Source: an uncultured Clostridium sp. (GTDB taxonomy: Bacteria > Bacillota > Clostridia > TANB77 > CAG-508). From it: a stretch of DNA of 64,000 nucleotides. A model generated the notes under the pieces. The model searched no databases. It had not been told where the DNA came from and worked only from the letters and a program-made list of their open reading frames with translations. Location: positions 62,001 to 126,000 of the forward strand of contig USFR01000003.1 of NCBI GenBank assembly GCA_900553945.1, in the 5' to 3' direction. Position numbers and translations under genes: made by a program. Of the stretch, positions 51,222 through 60,702 are shown one piece after another (position 1 is the stretch's first letter; every line of letters starts with the position of its first letter).

Positions 51222-51914
51222 ATGAAATGTTTAGCTATTGTTCCAGCATATAATGAAGAAAAATCAATTTATAAGGTAGTAAAAGATATAAAAAAGTTAA
51301 ATATTTGTGATGTAGTAGTGATAAATGATGGTTCAAAAGATAATACATCAGCAGAAGCTAAAAGAGCGGGGGCGGTTGTTATAGATTCTATTAAAAATTT
51401 AGGAATAGGTGGAGCTGTTCAAACAGGTTATAAATATGCATATTATAATGATTATGATTGTGCTTTTCAAGTTGATGGAGATGGACAACATGATCCAGCG
51501 TATATAAAAGATATGATCAAAAAAATGGAAGATACAAATGTAGATATACTTATAGGTAGTAGATTTATTTCAAGGACAGGCTATAAGCAAACATTTTTAA
51601 GAAAAATTGGTGGAAATTTTATTTCATGGCTTATTAAAATTTTATCTGGTAAAAAAATTTATGATCCACTTTCTGGTTATAGATTAGTTAATAAAAAAAT
51701 TATAATGGAATTTTCAAAAAATTACCCAACTGATTATCCAGAACCAGAAACTAATTTGGCTATGATTCTGAAAAAATATAAAATAGAAGAAATTCCTATG
51801 GAAATGAAGAAGAGAGAAAATGGAAAATCTTTTGTTACTCCAATCACAGCTGTGTGGTACATGATAAAGGTTTCAATTGCATTGATTATAGTAAGAGTGA
51901 GAGGTGGAAAATAA
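51222..51914 (+). CDS. Glycosyltransferase family 2 (dolichol/polyprenol phosphate type)
   Basis: The 230-residue GT-A enzyme has IVPAYNEEKSI (7-17), VINDGSKDNT, and DGDGQHDP (85-92), close to DPM1-like polyprenyl-phosphate glycosyltransferases. It lacks C-terminal membrane helices. These enzymes load a sugar on undecaprenyl phosphate, used by GT-C transferases. The next gene is DUF2304, its usual neighbour. First gene of the surface-glycan run. Confidence 0.88.
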   Translation: MKCLAIVPAYNEEKSIYKVVKDIKKLNICDVVVINDGSKDNTSAEAKRAGAVVIDSIKNLGIGGAVQTGYKYAYYNDYDCAFQVDGDGQHDPAYIKDMIKKMEDTNVDILIGSRFISRTGYKQTFLRKIGGNFISWLIKILSGKKIYDPLSGYRLVNKKIIMEFSKNYPTDYPEPETNLAMILKKYKIEEIPMEMKKRENGKSFVTPITAVWYMIKVSIALIIVRVRGGK

Positions 51915-51916
51915 TT

Positions 51917-52285
51917 ATGATATATGTTCTTATAAGAATTATTGCAATAATTTTTTTTATATATGTTTTGGGATTAATTGTTAAAGAAAAGTTAAAAATT
52001 AAATATTGTGTATTATGGTTAGGTTATAGTTTAGTATTAATTTTAGTTTCTTTTAATGTTAATTTTATAGAATTTATTTCAAATGAATTAAATATATATT
52101 ATGCACCATCAACTATTTTCTTGATTGGTCTAATATTTTTGATGGTATATATCTTACATTTATCAATTGTTATTACTAAACAAGATAAATATATTGTTAA
52201 TTTAGTACAAGAAGTAAGTTTACTTAAACAACGAGTATTAAAGAATGAGGAGAGCTTAGATGAAAAATTTAATAGAAAAAAATAA
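51917..52285 (+). CDS. DUF2304 membrane protein
   Basis: The 122-residue protein has three membrane helices and a short cytoplasmic coiled-coil end (VQEVSLLKQRVLKN). It matches DUF2304, commonly found next to polyprenyl-phosphate glycosyltransferases. It begins 2 bases after the GT2 gene. The start at 51917 lacks a clear RBS and may rely on coupling; it ends 26 bases inside the next gene. Confidence 0.82.
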   Translation: MIYVLIRIIAIIFFIYVLGLIVKEKLKIKYCVLWLGYSLVLILVSFNVNFIEFISNELNIYYAPSTIFLIGLIFLMVYILHLSIVITKQDKYIVNLVQEVSLLKQRVLKNEESLDEKFNRKK

Positions 52286-54008
52286 GAAACTAATTGCTTT
52301 TGTTTTTTCTGCTTTAATAGTGTCTTTTATGAAAATTAACATTGCATTGGATGGAACTTTTATTCAAAAATTATGTGGAAATTCATTAGATATGGTAATA
52401 TATACCATTTTATTAACAATTGCTATGTTAAAAGTGTGGGAAGTAAAAGATAGAAGATTGGATGTAATATCTTTGATTGTTGCTATTATATTGGCAATAT
52501 GTCAAATTCTTGGAATAGCTATTATAAATGGTTATAGCTTTTTTTCAAAGGTATTATTGGTTAAGGCTATTGGATACGTAGGTGTTTTTTATGTGATAAT
52601 AAAATTAGTGTATTCATATTTAAGTTTAAAAGTAAAATCTGAAAAATGGAATTTCAAAAAAATATCTAACAAAACTTTTTTTATAGTTACATGGATAATT
52701 ATTTTTATTTGTTATATTCCGTATTTTCTAAGATATTTTCCTGGTATTACTACTACAGATTCAATATATCAGATGTATCAGGCAATTGGAAATATGAAAT
52801 TAATAAACAGTCATCCAATATTTCATACATTTATTATAAGTATTGCTTTACATATTGGAAAAGCAATAAGTAGTTATAATTTAGGTGTAGCAATTTATTC
52901 AGTTTGGCAAATGTTATTTATGTCTGGTGTATTTGCTTTTTGCTTATATTATATGAAGAAAAAAGATGTACCTAAAAGTATAATTGTGTTATCTTTATTA
53001 TATTATGCAATACATCCGATGTTTTCTATGTATAGTGTAACAATGTGGAAAGATATACCATTTTCAATTTCAATAACTTTGTATATAATTAGTATGATAG
53101 AACTTGCAACAAATGCTGATAGTTTTTTAAGTTCTAAATTGAAGATAACGTTTTTTATAATATCTGCACTATTTACAATGTTTTTTAAGCATAATGGTTT
53201 TTATATTGTATTATTATCTATACCATTTGTACTTTTTTATGTAAGAAAACATTTGAAGAAGTTGGCTATTATATATGTTATACTAGTTATTTTTTATAAG
53301 GTAATTAATGGTCCTGTATTATCAATGCTTAATGTATCTCCAACTTTGAGTTCAGAAGCTTTATCAATTCCTATTCAGCAACTTTCTAGAGTAGTTGCTC
53401 TAGCTGATATTTCTGATGATGAATATAATGAAATAAGGGAATGGATTGTCGCTGATAAAGAAAATATAAAAAATGAATATAATCCTAGATTATCAGATCC
53501 TATGAAAAGATATTTTAATAATGAAAGATATAAAACTGATAAAGGAAGTTTTTATAAAGTATGGTTTAAATATTTAAAGAAATATCCTACGGTTTATGTT
53601 CAGTCATTCTTATGTAATACTTATGGATACTGGTATCCAGAAACTCAATATTGGATGTTCCAAAGACATATGGGAGAAAATGAAATAGGATTATATGGGG
53701 ATTCTAAAATCGATGTAAAATTGTTAGATAATGTTATAGAAGAAAGAAATATACCAATTATTTCAATGATGAGTAGTTTGGGATTTGCTTTTTGGATTAC
53801 AGGAATTATGGCCTTTTATTCTATTTATAAAAAGGAATATAAAAAATTAATTATATATATTCCAGTTATGGTGTTATGGCTTACATCAATTGCTTCATCT
53901 GTATTCTGTGAATTTAGATATATGTTTGGATTTTTTACAACAATGCCATTAATTATAAGTGCATTTATGATAAAAAATAATAATGATAATGTTATTGAAG
54001 AAAAATAA
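52260..54008 (+). CDS. Large polytopic membrane protein (DUF6020-like)
   Basis: A 582-residue protein with about 12 membrane helices. An extracellular loop PGITTTDSIYQMYQAIGNMK and NSHPIFHTFII recalls GT-C glycosyltransferase-like proteins grouped as DUF6020. It probably uses the polyprenyl-linked sugar made by the GT2/DUF2304 pair (inference from neighbourhood). The start overlaps the previous gene by 26 bases, with GGAGAG upstream. Confidence 0.75.
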   Translation: MKNLIEKNKKLIAFVFSALIVSFMKINIALDGTFIQKLCGNSLDMVIYTILLTIAMLKVWEVKDRRLDVISLIVAIILAICQILGIAIINGYSFFSKVLLVKAIGYVGVFYVIIKLVYSYLSLKVKSEKWNFKKISNKTFFIVTWIIIFICYIPYFLRYFPGITTTDSIYQMYQAIGNMKLINSHPIFHTFIISIALHIGKAISSYNLGVAIYSVWQMLFMSGVFAFCLYYMKKKDVPKSIIVLSLLYYAIHPMFSMYSVTMWKDIPFSISITLYIISMIELATNADSFLSSKLKITFFIISALFTMFFKHNGFYIVLLSIPFVLFYVRKHLKKLAIIYVILVIFYKVINGPVLSMLNVSPTLSSEALSIPIQQLSRVVALADISDDEYNEIREWIVADKENIKNEYNPRLSDPMKRYFNNERYKTDKGSFYKVWFKYLKKYPTVYVQSFLCNTYGYWYPETQYWMFQRHMGENEIGLYGDSKIDVKLLDNVIEERNIPIISMMSSLGFAFWITGIMAFYSIYKKEYKKLIIYIPVMVLWLTSIASSVFCEFRYMFGFFTTMPLIISAFMIKNNNDNVIEEK

Positions 54009-54022
54009 GGAGTTATGTAAGA

Positions 54023-57000
54023 ATGATGAAAAAATTAAAAAAAGTTTTAATATTTTTAATGTTTATACAAATTATTTTTGTTGGAATTACTGCTAATATT
54101 GTATTTGGTAAATCCGAGATTAAAAACGAAATGACTAATGATATAGCAAGAAATGAACTTGAAAATCAAATGACTAATGATGTGTTAGAAAATGAAAGTG
54201 AGAATGCTACGAAGCTGAAAGATGTAAATGTCGATAAGAGTACAGAAATAGAAGTTCCAATAAAAAATAATGATGAAGTTGAAAAGAATTTAGATAACGA
54301 AAAGAAAGAAAGCAATGATGCTCTAGAAGTTCAGAGTGCACATATTAGTAGTATTATTGAGGGAACGTATATTATTCAAAGTGCATTAGATAATAATAAA
54401 GTTCTTGATGTAGAAAATGGAGATACTTCAAATTGTACTAATGTGAGAATATGGCAAAATAGAAATGTTTTTCAACAACAATTTGAAATGGAGTATAATG
54501 CTGAAGATGATATATATGTGATAAGAGCAAAATGTTCAGGAAAAGTGTTGGATGTTGCAAATGGTGGAAAAACTAATGGTACTAATGTATGGCAATATGA
54601 AACTAATGGAACTGTTGCACAGCAATGGATTTTAAAAGATGCAGAAGATGGATATTATTATATAGTTTCAAAATGTAATGGTTTATATTTAGATATTGAA
54701 TGGGGAAGTACTGCTAATGGAACCAATATTCAATTATATGAAGGAAATGGAACTAAGGCTCAAAAATTTAAATTTATTAAAGCACCTAAAACTGAATGTG
54801 AGAAATTGGTTTCAGAAGGGACGTATTATATTACTACTGCACTATCTGAAAATAAAGCTATTCAAGTAGCTAATGGAAATGATGAAAATTGTGCAAATGT
54901 TAATTTGTTTGATAAAAAGAATATAGAATGTGAGAAATTTAAATTAGTATATAATTCAAAAGAAAAAAATTATATTATATCAATTCCTTTTTCAAATAAA
55001 GTAATAGATGTTGCAAATGGTGGAAAAAGTAATTGCTCAAATGCATGGCAATATGAAAGTAATGGGACAGTTGCCCAACAATGGATTTTGAGAGATGCAG
55101 GAGATGGATATTATTATATAGTTTCAAAATGTAATGGCTTATATTTAGATATTGAATGGGGAAGTACTGTTAATGGCGCAAATATTCAATTATATGAAGG
55201 AAATGGAACTAAGGCTCAAAAGTTTAAATTTGAAAAGACTGATGGACTTAATTCATATAAAACAATAAATGATGGAAAATATTATATACATACTATAATT
55301 AATAATAAAACTTTAAATGGAAGTGACTCTTTAATTATTGGAGATACTACGAATTTTGTTAATGTAAATCAAAGATTTAATATTACTTATAATGGAAATG
55401 GTTATTATAAAGTAATGAGTCTAAAAAGTGGAAAATATTTAAGTGCCAAACAATGTAGTTATGAAAATGGCGCTAAGATTGTTTTTGAAGAAAAAAATAG
55501 TAGTACACGTCAAGATTGGATAATAGAAAAAAATGGTGAAGAATATAATATTAAATCAAGATATAATGGTTTAGTATTTGATATTCCAAGTGGAAATGCC
55601 ACGAATGGTGTGGGATTACAGTTATATGAAAGTAATAATACAAAAGCTCAAAAATTTAATTTTGAGCAGATAAATGATCAATCAAAAAAGATATTAGAAG
55701 ATGGTGTTTATACAATCAGTACTGCACTTGATTGGCAAAAGGTATTAGATGTTTCAGGTGGTTCATATGATAATTGTGCAAATGTGCAGATTTGGGGAAA
55801 TGGATTAGTGCAGCAACAAAAATTTCAAGTTACATATAATAGTGATGGAATGTATTATGAAATTATTTGTGCAAACTCAGGAAAAGTATTAGATGTTGCA
55901 TATGGTGGAAAAACTAATGGCTCAAATGTATGGCAATATGAAAGTAATGGAACTGTTGCACAACAATGGATATTGCAAGATGCAGGTGATGGTTATTTTT
56001 ATATTATGTCAAAAGGTTCACTCCTTTATCTAGACGTTGCTGGTGGAAATAGAGATAATGGGGCTAATATTCAAATTTATGAAGGAAATGGAACTAATGC
56101 ACAAAAGTTTAGATTTACTGAGGTAAGGATGTTAAATGATAATTTATACAATGTTGCTTTAAAAAATAATTTGGACAAACATTTTGATATTAGAGGTGGT
56201 AGCATAGAAGAGAATACTGCTTTACAAGTATGGCAGAAAGAAGATGTTAATCAACAGAGGTTTGAAGTAAAATATATAGATAATAAATATTGTAAGATAG
56301 TTGCTAAACATTCAGATATGGCTTTAACAGCTGTAGACGGTAAAGTTGTACAAGTTCCTTATCAAGATTTGAAGAATCAACAATGGAGTATAGAAACAGC
56401 AGGAAATGGATTTTACAAGGTAAGACTAAAAAATTCTAATCAGTGTATGACTATTAGTAGAAATTCTTCAAATAATGGTACAGAGATTTGTCTTTCAAAT
56501 AACAGTAATGCTAGTTCTCAAGCTTTTAAATTTATAAATATAATTGAACGTAAAGGTATTGATGTCAGTATTTGGAATGGAATAATTAATTGGAAAAAAG
56601 TTAAAGAGACTAGAAATGTTGATTTTACAATTATAAGAGCAGCATATAGAGGTTATAGAACTGGAAAAATAGTTACAGATTTAACTTTTAAACAAAACTA
56701 TGATGGTGCGAAAGAAAATGGAATTGATGTTGGTTTGTATTTCTTTTCTCAGGCGGTTACACCTGAAGAAGCGGTTGAGGAAGCAAATTACGTATTAGAT
56801 TTAATAAAGAAATATAATGTAGATGTTAAATACCCAATTTTTATTGATACTGAATGGAGTGGTGCAGATAATAAAGATGGTAGGGCTGATAACTTGGATG
56901 TAAATACAAGAACAAAGGTATGTAATGCATTTGTTAGAACTATAAATAATGCTGGATATACAGGAGGAATATATGCGAGCATGAATTGGTATTATGAGAA

Positions 57001-57169
57001 ATTAGATGTTGCACAATTAAATTCGGGTGAAATTTGGGTAGCACAGTATACTTCAAATCCAAAAACTGACTACAAATATAGATATAATATATGGCAATAT
57101 ACTAGCGAAGGAAGTATAAATGGTATATTGGGAAATGTTGATATAGATATTTGCTATAAAGTATATTAA
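54023..57169 (+). CDS. Secreted GH25 lysozyme with five ricin-type lectin repeats
   Basis: A 1048-residue exported protein. Signal peptide or anchor helix 1 to about 29, then an acidic low-complexity segment (30-100) and five ricin/CBM13-like domains of about 145 residues (starting near 106, 262, 414, 557 and 703), each with motifs such as VLDVANGG, QQWIL and NGTKAQKFKF. A GH25 muramidase domain follows (about 843-1048, KGIDVSIWNG, with acidic FIDTEW). GH25 enzymes cut the glycan backbone of peptidoglycan. The repeats likely bind surface sugars. The gene lies inside the glycan run, after a membrane transferase-like gene. AAGGAG precedes ATG. Confidence 0.88.
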   Translation: MMKKLKKVLIFLMFIQIIFVGITANIVFGKSEIKNEMTNDIARNELENQMTNDVLENESENATKLKDVNVDKSTEIEVPIKNNDEVEKNLDNEKKESNDALEVQSAHISSIIEGTYIIQSALDNNKVLDVENGDTSNCTNVRIWQNRNVFQQQFEMEYNAEDDIYVIRAKCSGKVLDVANGGKTNGTNVWQYETNGTVAQQWILKDAEDGYYYIVSKCNGLYLDIEWGSTANGTNIQLYEGNGTKAQKFKFIKAPKTECEKLVSEGTYYITTALSENKAIQVANGNDENCANVNLFDKKNIECEKFKLVYNSKEKNYIISIPFSNKVIDVANGGKSNCSNAWQYESNGTVAQQWILRDAGDGYYYIVSKCNGLYLDIEWGSTVNGANIQLYEGNGTKAQKFKFEKTDGLNSYKTINDGKYYIHTIINNKTLNGSDSLIIGDTTNFVNVNQRFNITYNGNGYYKVMSLKSGKYLSAKQCSYENGAKIVFEEKNSSTRQDWIIEKNGEEYNIKSRYNGLVFDIPSGNATNGVGLQLYESNNTKAQKFNFEQINDQSKKILEDGVYTISTALDWQKVLDVSGGSYDNCANVQIWGNGLVQQQKFQVTYNSDGMYYEIICANSGKVLDVAYGGKTNGSNVWQYESNGTVAQQWILQDAGDGYFYIMSKGSLLYLDVAGGNRDNGANIQIYEGNGTNAQKFRFTEVRMLNDNLYNVALKNNLDKHFDIRGGSIEENTALQVWQKEDVNQQRFEVKYIDNKYCKIVAKHSDMALTAVDGKVVQVPYQDLKNQQWSIETAGNGFYKVRLKNSNQCMTISRNSSNNGTEICLSNNSNASSQAFKFINIIERKGIDVSIWNGIINWKKVKETRNVDFTIIRAAYRGYRTGKIVTDLTFKQNYDGAKENGIDVGLYFFSQAVTPEEAVEEANYVLDLIKKYNVDVKYPIFIDTEWSGADNKDGRADNLDVNTRTKVCNAFVRTINNAGYTGGIYASMNWYYEKLDVAQLNSGEIWVAQYTSNPKTDYKYRYNIWQYTSEGSINGILGNVDIDICYKVY
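54580..56115 (+). repeat. Long internal repeats in the GH25 lysozyme gene
   Basis: Near-identical segments lie at about 54590-54770 and 55060-55230; a third, more diverged one lies at about 55930-56110. They encode a ricin repeat core (AQQWIL..DAGDGYYYIVSKCNGLYLDIEWGS in parts). The first two are so similar at DNA level that recent duplication or gene conversion is likely. Confidence 0.85.
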
Positions 57170-57186
57170 TCATTAATATGACAAGA

Positions 57187-57216
57187 TTTAGAGAAGAATT
57201 TTAATTCTTCTCTAAA
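57187..57216 (+). terminator. Hairpin between the GH25 and next glycosyltransferase gene
   Basis: TTTAGAGAAGAA (57187-57198) pairs perfectly with TTCTTCTCTAAA (57205-57216). There is no T run after it, so it may be a partial terminator or an RNA processing or stability hairpin. Confidence 0.5.
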
Positions 57217-57251
57217 TTATACTGATATTTCAGGAAGGAATAGGATAAAGT

Positions 57252-58271
57252 ATGGAAAAGTTAGTTAGTGTTATAGTTCCAGTTTATAATAATGAAAAAA
57301 CTGTTGGAAAGACTATTGATTCAATATGTAATCAAACATATAAGAATTTAGAGGTATTGCTTGTTAATGATGGTTCAACTGATAATACATTAGGAGTATT
57401 AAAAGAATATCAAGAAAAGGATTCGCGTATAAAAGTCCTTTCTCAAAATAATTCTGGACCTGGTGAAGCTAGAAATCATGGATTAAGAGAAATGCAAGGT
57501 GATTTGGTAACTTTTGTTGATGCTGATGATATAATTGGCAAAGAAATTATTGAAAAATTAGTAAAGGCCCAAGAACAAGAAAATGCTGATGTTGTAAGAT
57601 ATAATTTTTATTATAGTACTGAAGAGAATTTGAAAGAACAAAGAGGAAATTTATTAAATTTAAATAATTGTAAATTTGAAGTTGATGAAATTAGTGAAAA
57701 GATAGTGCCAATTTTTATAAAAAATGAATTGTGCAGTTTTGTGCCATTATTACTTATAAGAAAATCTGTAGTTCAAGATATAAAATTTGATACAAACACT
57801 AAATATATGGAAGATACTTTATTTTATATTGATTTATTATATAAAATTAAAAGTATTTATTTTATAGATGAGGCGGAATATTTTTACTATTATACTCCTC
57901 AGAAAAATCAAGATAATCTTAAGTTCGTATTGAATTATATAAAAAGCTTAAATTATGTTTATGGTGAATTAGCTAAAAAATTAGAAAAAAATGAAGATGA
58001 AAAAAGTTCAAAATGTGTTTGTTTAAATTTAAAGTGGCTTAATACAATAGTTGATTATATAACGATTATTCTTAGAGTTGAGCCTAAAATGTCTTTTGAG
58101 GAATGGAAAAATATTGTTAAAGAGTTGAATTATAACAATGAATATGATTTTGAATTATTGCATGTAACAAAATATAATGAAATAGCTATAAAATTATTAG
58201 CTAAAGAAAAGTATAGAACTTTATATAATTTTACGACGTTTAGAAATTTTTTGAAAAAAGTTATAGGATAG
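57252..58271 (+). CDS. Glycosyltransferase family 2
   Basis: The 339-residue enzyme opens VSVIVPVYNNEKTVGKTID, with LLVNDGSTDNT and the DXD-like VDADDI (about 95-100). The C-terminal part is helical and charged and carries no membrane helix. It adds a sugar during surface-glycan synthesis; donor and acceptor are unknown. GGAAGGAATAGGATAAAGT precedes ATG. Confidence 0.88.
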   Translation: MEKLVSVIVPVYNNEKTVGKTIDSICNQTYKNLEVLLVNDGSTDNTLGVLKEYQEKDSRIKVLSQNNSGPGEARNHGLREMQGDLVTFVDADDIIGKEIIEKLVKAQEQENADVVRYNFYYSTEENLKEQRGNLLNLNNCKFEVDEISEKIVPIFIKNELCSFVPLLLIRKSVVQDIKFDTNTKYMEDTLFYIDLLYKIKSIYFIDEAEYFYYYTPQKNQDNLKFVLNYIKSLNYVYGELAKKLEKNEDEKSSKCVCLNLKWLNTIVDYITIILRVEPKMSFEEWKNIVKELNYNNEYDFELLHVTKYNEIAIKLLAKEKYRTLYNFTTFRNFLKKVIG

Positions 58272-58280
58272 GAGGCTTAT

Positions 58281-59138
58281 ATGGTAACAATTTTTACTCC
58301 AACATTTAATAGAAAAAAAGAAATGACTGTTTTATATGAATCTTTACTTAGTCAAACAGATAAAGATTTTGAATGGGTTGTTGTAGATGATGGTTCTGCC
58401 GATGGAACTGAAGAATTGATGGCTGAATTTAAAAATAAAAAAGAGATAAATATTACATATTATAAGCAAGAAAATAGTGGAAAAAGTATGGCGCATAATA
58501 AAGGTGTTGAACTAGCTAAGGGTGAGGTTTTCATATGTGTTGATTCGGATGATTATTTAAAGGAAAATGCAGTAAAAAAGATTAAAGAGTATTATGAGAA
58601 AATAAAGCAAAATTCAGAATGTTGCGGATTAGGATTTTTAGCGTATGATATAGCCGAAAAAAAATTGATTGGTACAGCTTTTCCTGAAGATGAAATGATT
58701 GAGACTTATTATAATATTTATAAAAAATGCTCAGTAAGTGGAGATAAGGCTTTAGTTTTTAAGACTGATGTGATAAAGCAATATATGTTTCCTAGAATTG
58801 AAGGAGAAAAATTTGTTCCTGAAAATTTAGTATATAATAGAATTTCAAAAAGATACAAAATGTTATGGATTAATACAGAAATATTATATAAACAATATAT
58901 GCAAGGTGGGTATAGTGATAATTATTTTAATTTGGCTAAGAAGAATCCAAAGGCTAATGTTATATTGTATAAGGAATTATATGATTTTGATAAAAGTTTA
59001 TATAATGTTGCTGCATATGATATGTTTTGTATGTTTTCTAAAATGAATTTTTTACAGACAATAAAGGGACATCCTTCTACATTTAAGGCAATAATTATGT
59101 ATTTTCCTAGTTGGTTAAAATATTTGCAAAAAAAATAG
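58281..59138 (+). CDS. Glycosyltransferase family 2
   Basis: The 285-residue GT-A enzyme has VTIFTPTFNRKKEM at the start, WVVVDDGSADGT, and CVDSDDYL (about 90-97). It differs from the preceding GT2 in its C-terminal half (KCSVSGDKALVFKTDVIKQY, a pattern seen in capsule-type transferases). It lies 9 bases after the previous gene with AGGAGG. Confidence 0.88.
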   Translation: MVTIFTPTFNRKKEMTVLYESLLSQTDKDFEWVVVDDGSADGTEELMAEFKNKKEINITYYKQENSGKSMAHNKGVELAKGEVFICVDSDDYLKENAVKKIKEYYEKIKQNSECCGLGFLAYDIAEKKLIGTAFPEDEMIETYYNIYKKCSVSGDKALVFKTDVIKQYMFPRIEGEKFVPENLVYNRISKRYKMLWINTEILYKQYMQGGYSDNYFNLAKKNPKANVILYKELYDFDKSLYNVAAYDMFCMFSKMNFLQTIKGHPSTFKAIIMYFPSWLKYLQKK

Positions 59139-59218
59139 TTAATAGAAATTGTAAAAAATATTTTAATGTGATAGAATTACGAACGAATTTTAAATTAGAT
59201 TTTATGAAGGGATAATTA

Positions 59219-60697
59219 ATGGAAAAGAAAAGCGTTTCAAAAAATTATTTATATAATATGGCTTATCAGATATTGGCAATATTATTACCTTTAATAACAA
59301 CTCCATACTTATCTAGAGTTTTAGGAGCTGAATCAATTGGTATATATAGTTACACATATTCAATTGCAACCTATTTTGTTTTGTTTGGAACATTGGGTGT
59401 TGCTTTGTATGGTCAAAGAGAAATTGCTTATGTGCAAGATAATTCTAAGAAAAGGAGCATTGTTTTTTGGGAAATATTTTTATTAAAATGTTTTACAATG
59501 ATGATTTCGATGCTTATATATTATTTTTCTTTTTGCATGAATGGCCAATATAAAATATATTTTAGAATACTGTTAATAGAGTTGATAACTCAAACAATAG
59601 ATATAATATGGTTTTTTAGAGGAATTGAAGAGTTTAAGAAAACAGTTATTAGAAATTTAATTGTTAAAGCAATATTTTTTGTTTCTATTTTTGTATTTAT
59701 AAAAAGTGCAAATGACTTAATTAAATATGTTTTCATTGTTACACTAGCTAATTTGATAGGAAACTTTACATTATGGGCTTATATTCCTAAATATATTGAA
59801 AAAATTAGTTTTAAAGATTTACATATTTTTAGACATTTTAAATCTGTAATATTATTATTTATTCCGCAAATTGCTGTTCAAATTTATACAATGCTTGACA
59901 AAACAATGATTGGTTATCTGGTTGCTGATAAATCAGAAACTGGATATTATGAACAGGCTCAGAAGATAATTAATATTCTAACGACTTTGATAACTTCTTT
60001 GGGTGTTGTTATGGTTCCAAGAATGGCATCTACATTTGCCAAAGGAGATAAGGAACAGTTAAAAAAATATATGTATAATTCATTTAGATTTGTATTCTTT
60101 TTGGCTTTTCCAATTGTGGTTGGATTAATAATTGTTGCGGATAAATTTGTTCCGTTGTTTTTTGGAGAAGGATATGATAGAGTTATTATATTAATGAGAA
60201 TAATTGCTCCGGTTGTGTTGTTTGTTGGAATGAGCAATATATTAGGAACTCAATATTTATTACCAGTAAAAAAACAGAAGGAATATACAATTTCTGTTGT
60301 TATTGGTGCGTTATTGAATTTTGCAACAAATTTATTATTAATTCCATCTCAATTAGCTGTTGGAGCTTCAATTACAACAATTATGGCTGAGGCTACAGTT
60401 GTTGCAATTCAATTTTTCTTTATTAGAAAAGAATTTAATATATTAGAAATTTTAAAATTATCTATAAAAAATATTATTGCTGTTTCAATAATGGCATTAT
60501 GTATTGTATGGCTTGGCTTTTTGAATATTAATCCTGTTATTTGTATGGGATTGCAAATTATTATAGGAGCTATTGCATATGGCATTAGTTTGTTAGTAAT
60601 GAAAGATGAATTTTTAAGATTGATTTTTGAAAAATTACAAAATAAGATAAAATTTTTATCAAAAATATATAATTTAGTTTGGAAAGAGGATATGTAA
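59219..60697 (+). CDS. Wzx-type oligosaccharide flippase
   Basis: A 492-residue protein with about 14 membrane helices, opening with NYLYNMAYQILAILLPLITT and PYLSRVLGAESIGIYSYTYS, typical of polysaccharide flippases of the MATE/PST superfamily. It moves lipid-linked oligosaccharide units across the membrane. Its presence shows the cluster makes a repeat-unit polymer exported by the Wzx route. GAAGGGATAATTA precedes ATG. Confidence 0.92.
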   Translation: MEKKSVSKNYLYNMAYQILAILLPLITTPYLSRVLGAESIGIYSYTYSIATYFVLFGTLGVALYGQREIAYVQDNSKKRSIVFWEIFLLKCFTMMISMLIYYFSFCMNGQYKIYFRILLIELITQTIDIIWFFRGIEEFKKTVIRNLIVKAIFFVSIFVFIKSANDLIKYVFIVTLANLIGNFTLWAYIPKYIEKISFKDLHIFRHFKSVILLFIPQIAVQIYTMLDKTMIGYLVADKSETGYYEQAQKIINILTTLITSLGVVMVPRMASTFAKGDKEQLKKYMYNSFRFVFFLAFPIVVGLIIVADKFVPLFFGEGYDRVIILMRIIAPVVLFVGMSNILGTQYLLPVKKQKEYTISVVIGALLNFATNLLLIPSQLAVGASITTIMAEATVVAIQFFFIRKEFNILEILKLSIKNIIAVSIMALCIVWLGFLNINPVICMGLQIIIGAIAYGISLLVMKDEFLRLIFEKLQNKIKFLSKIYNLVWKEDM

Positions 60698-60702
60698 GTA
60701 GC

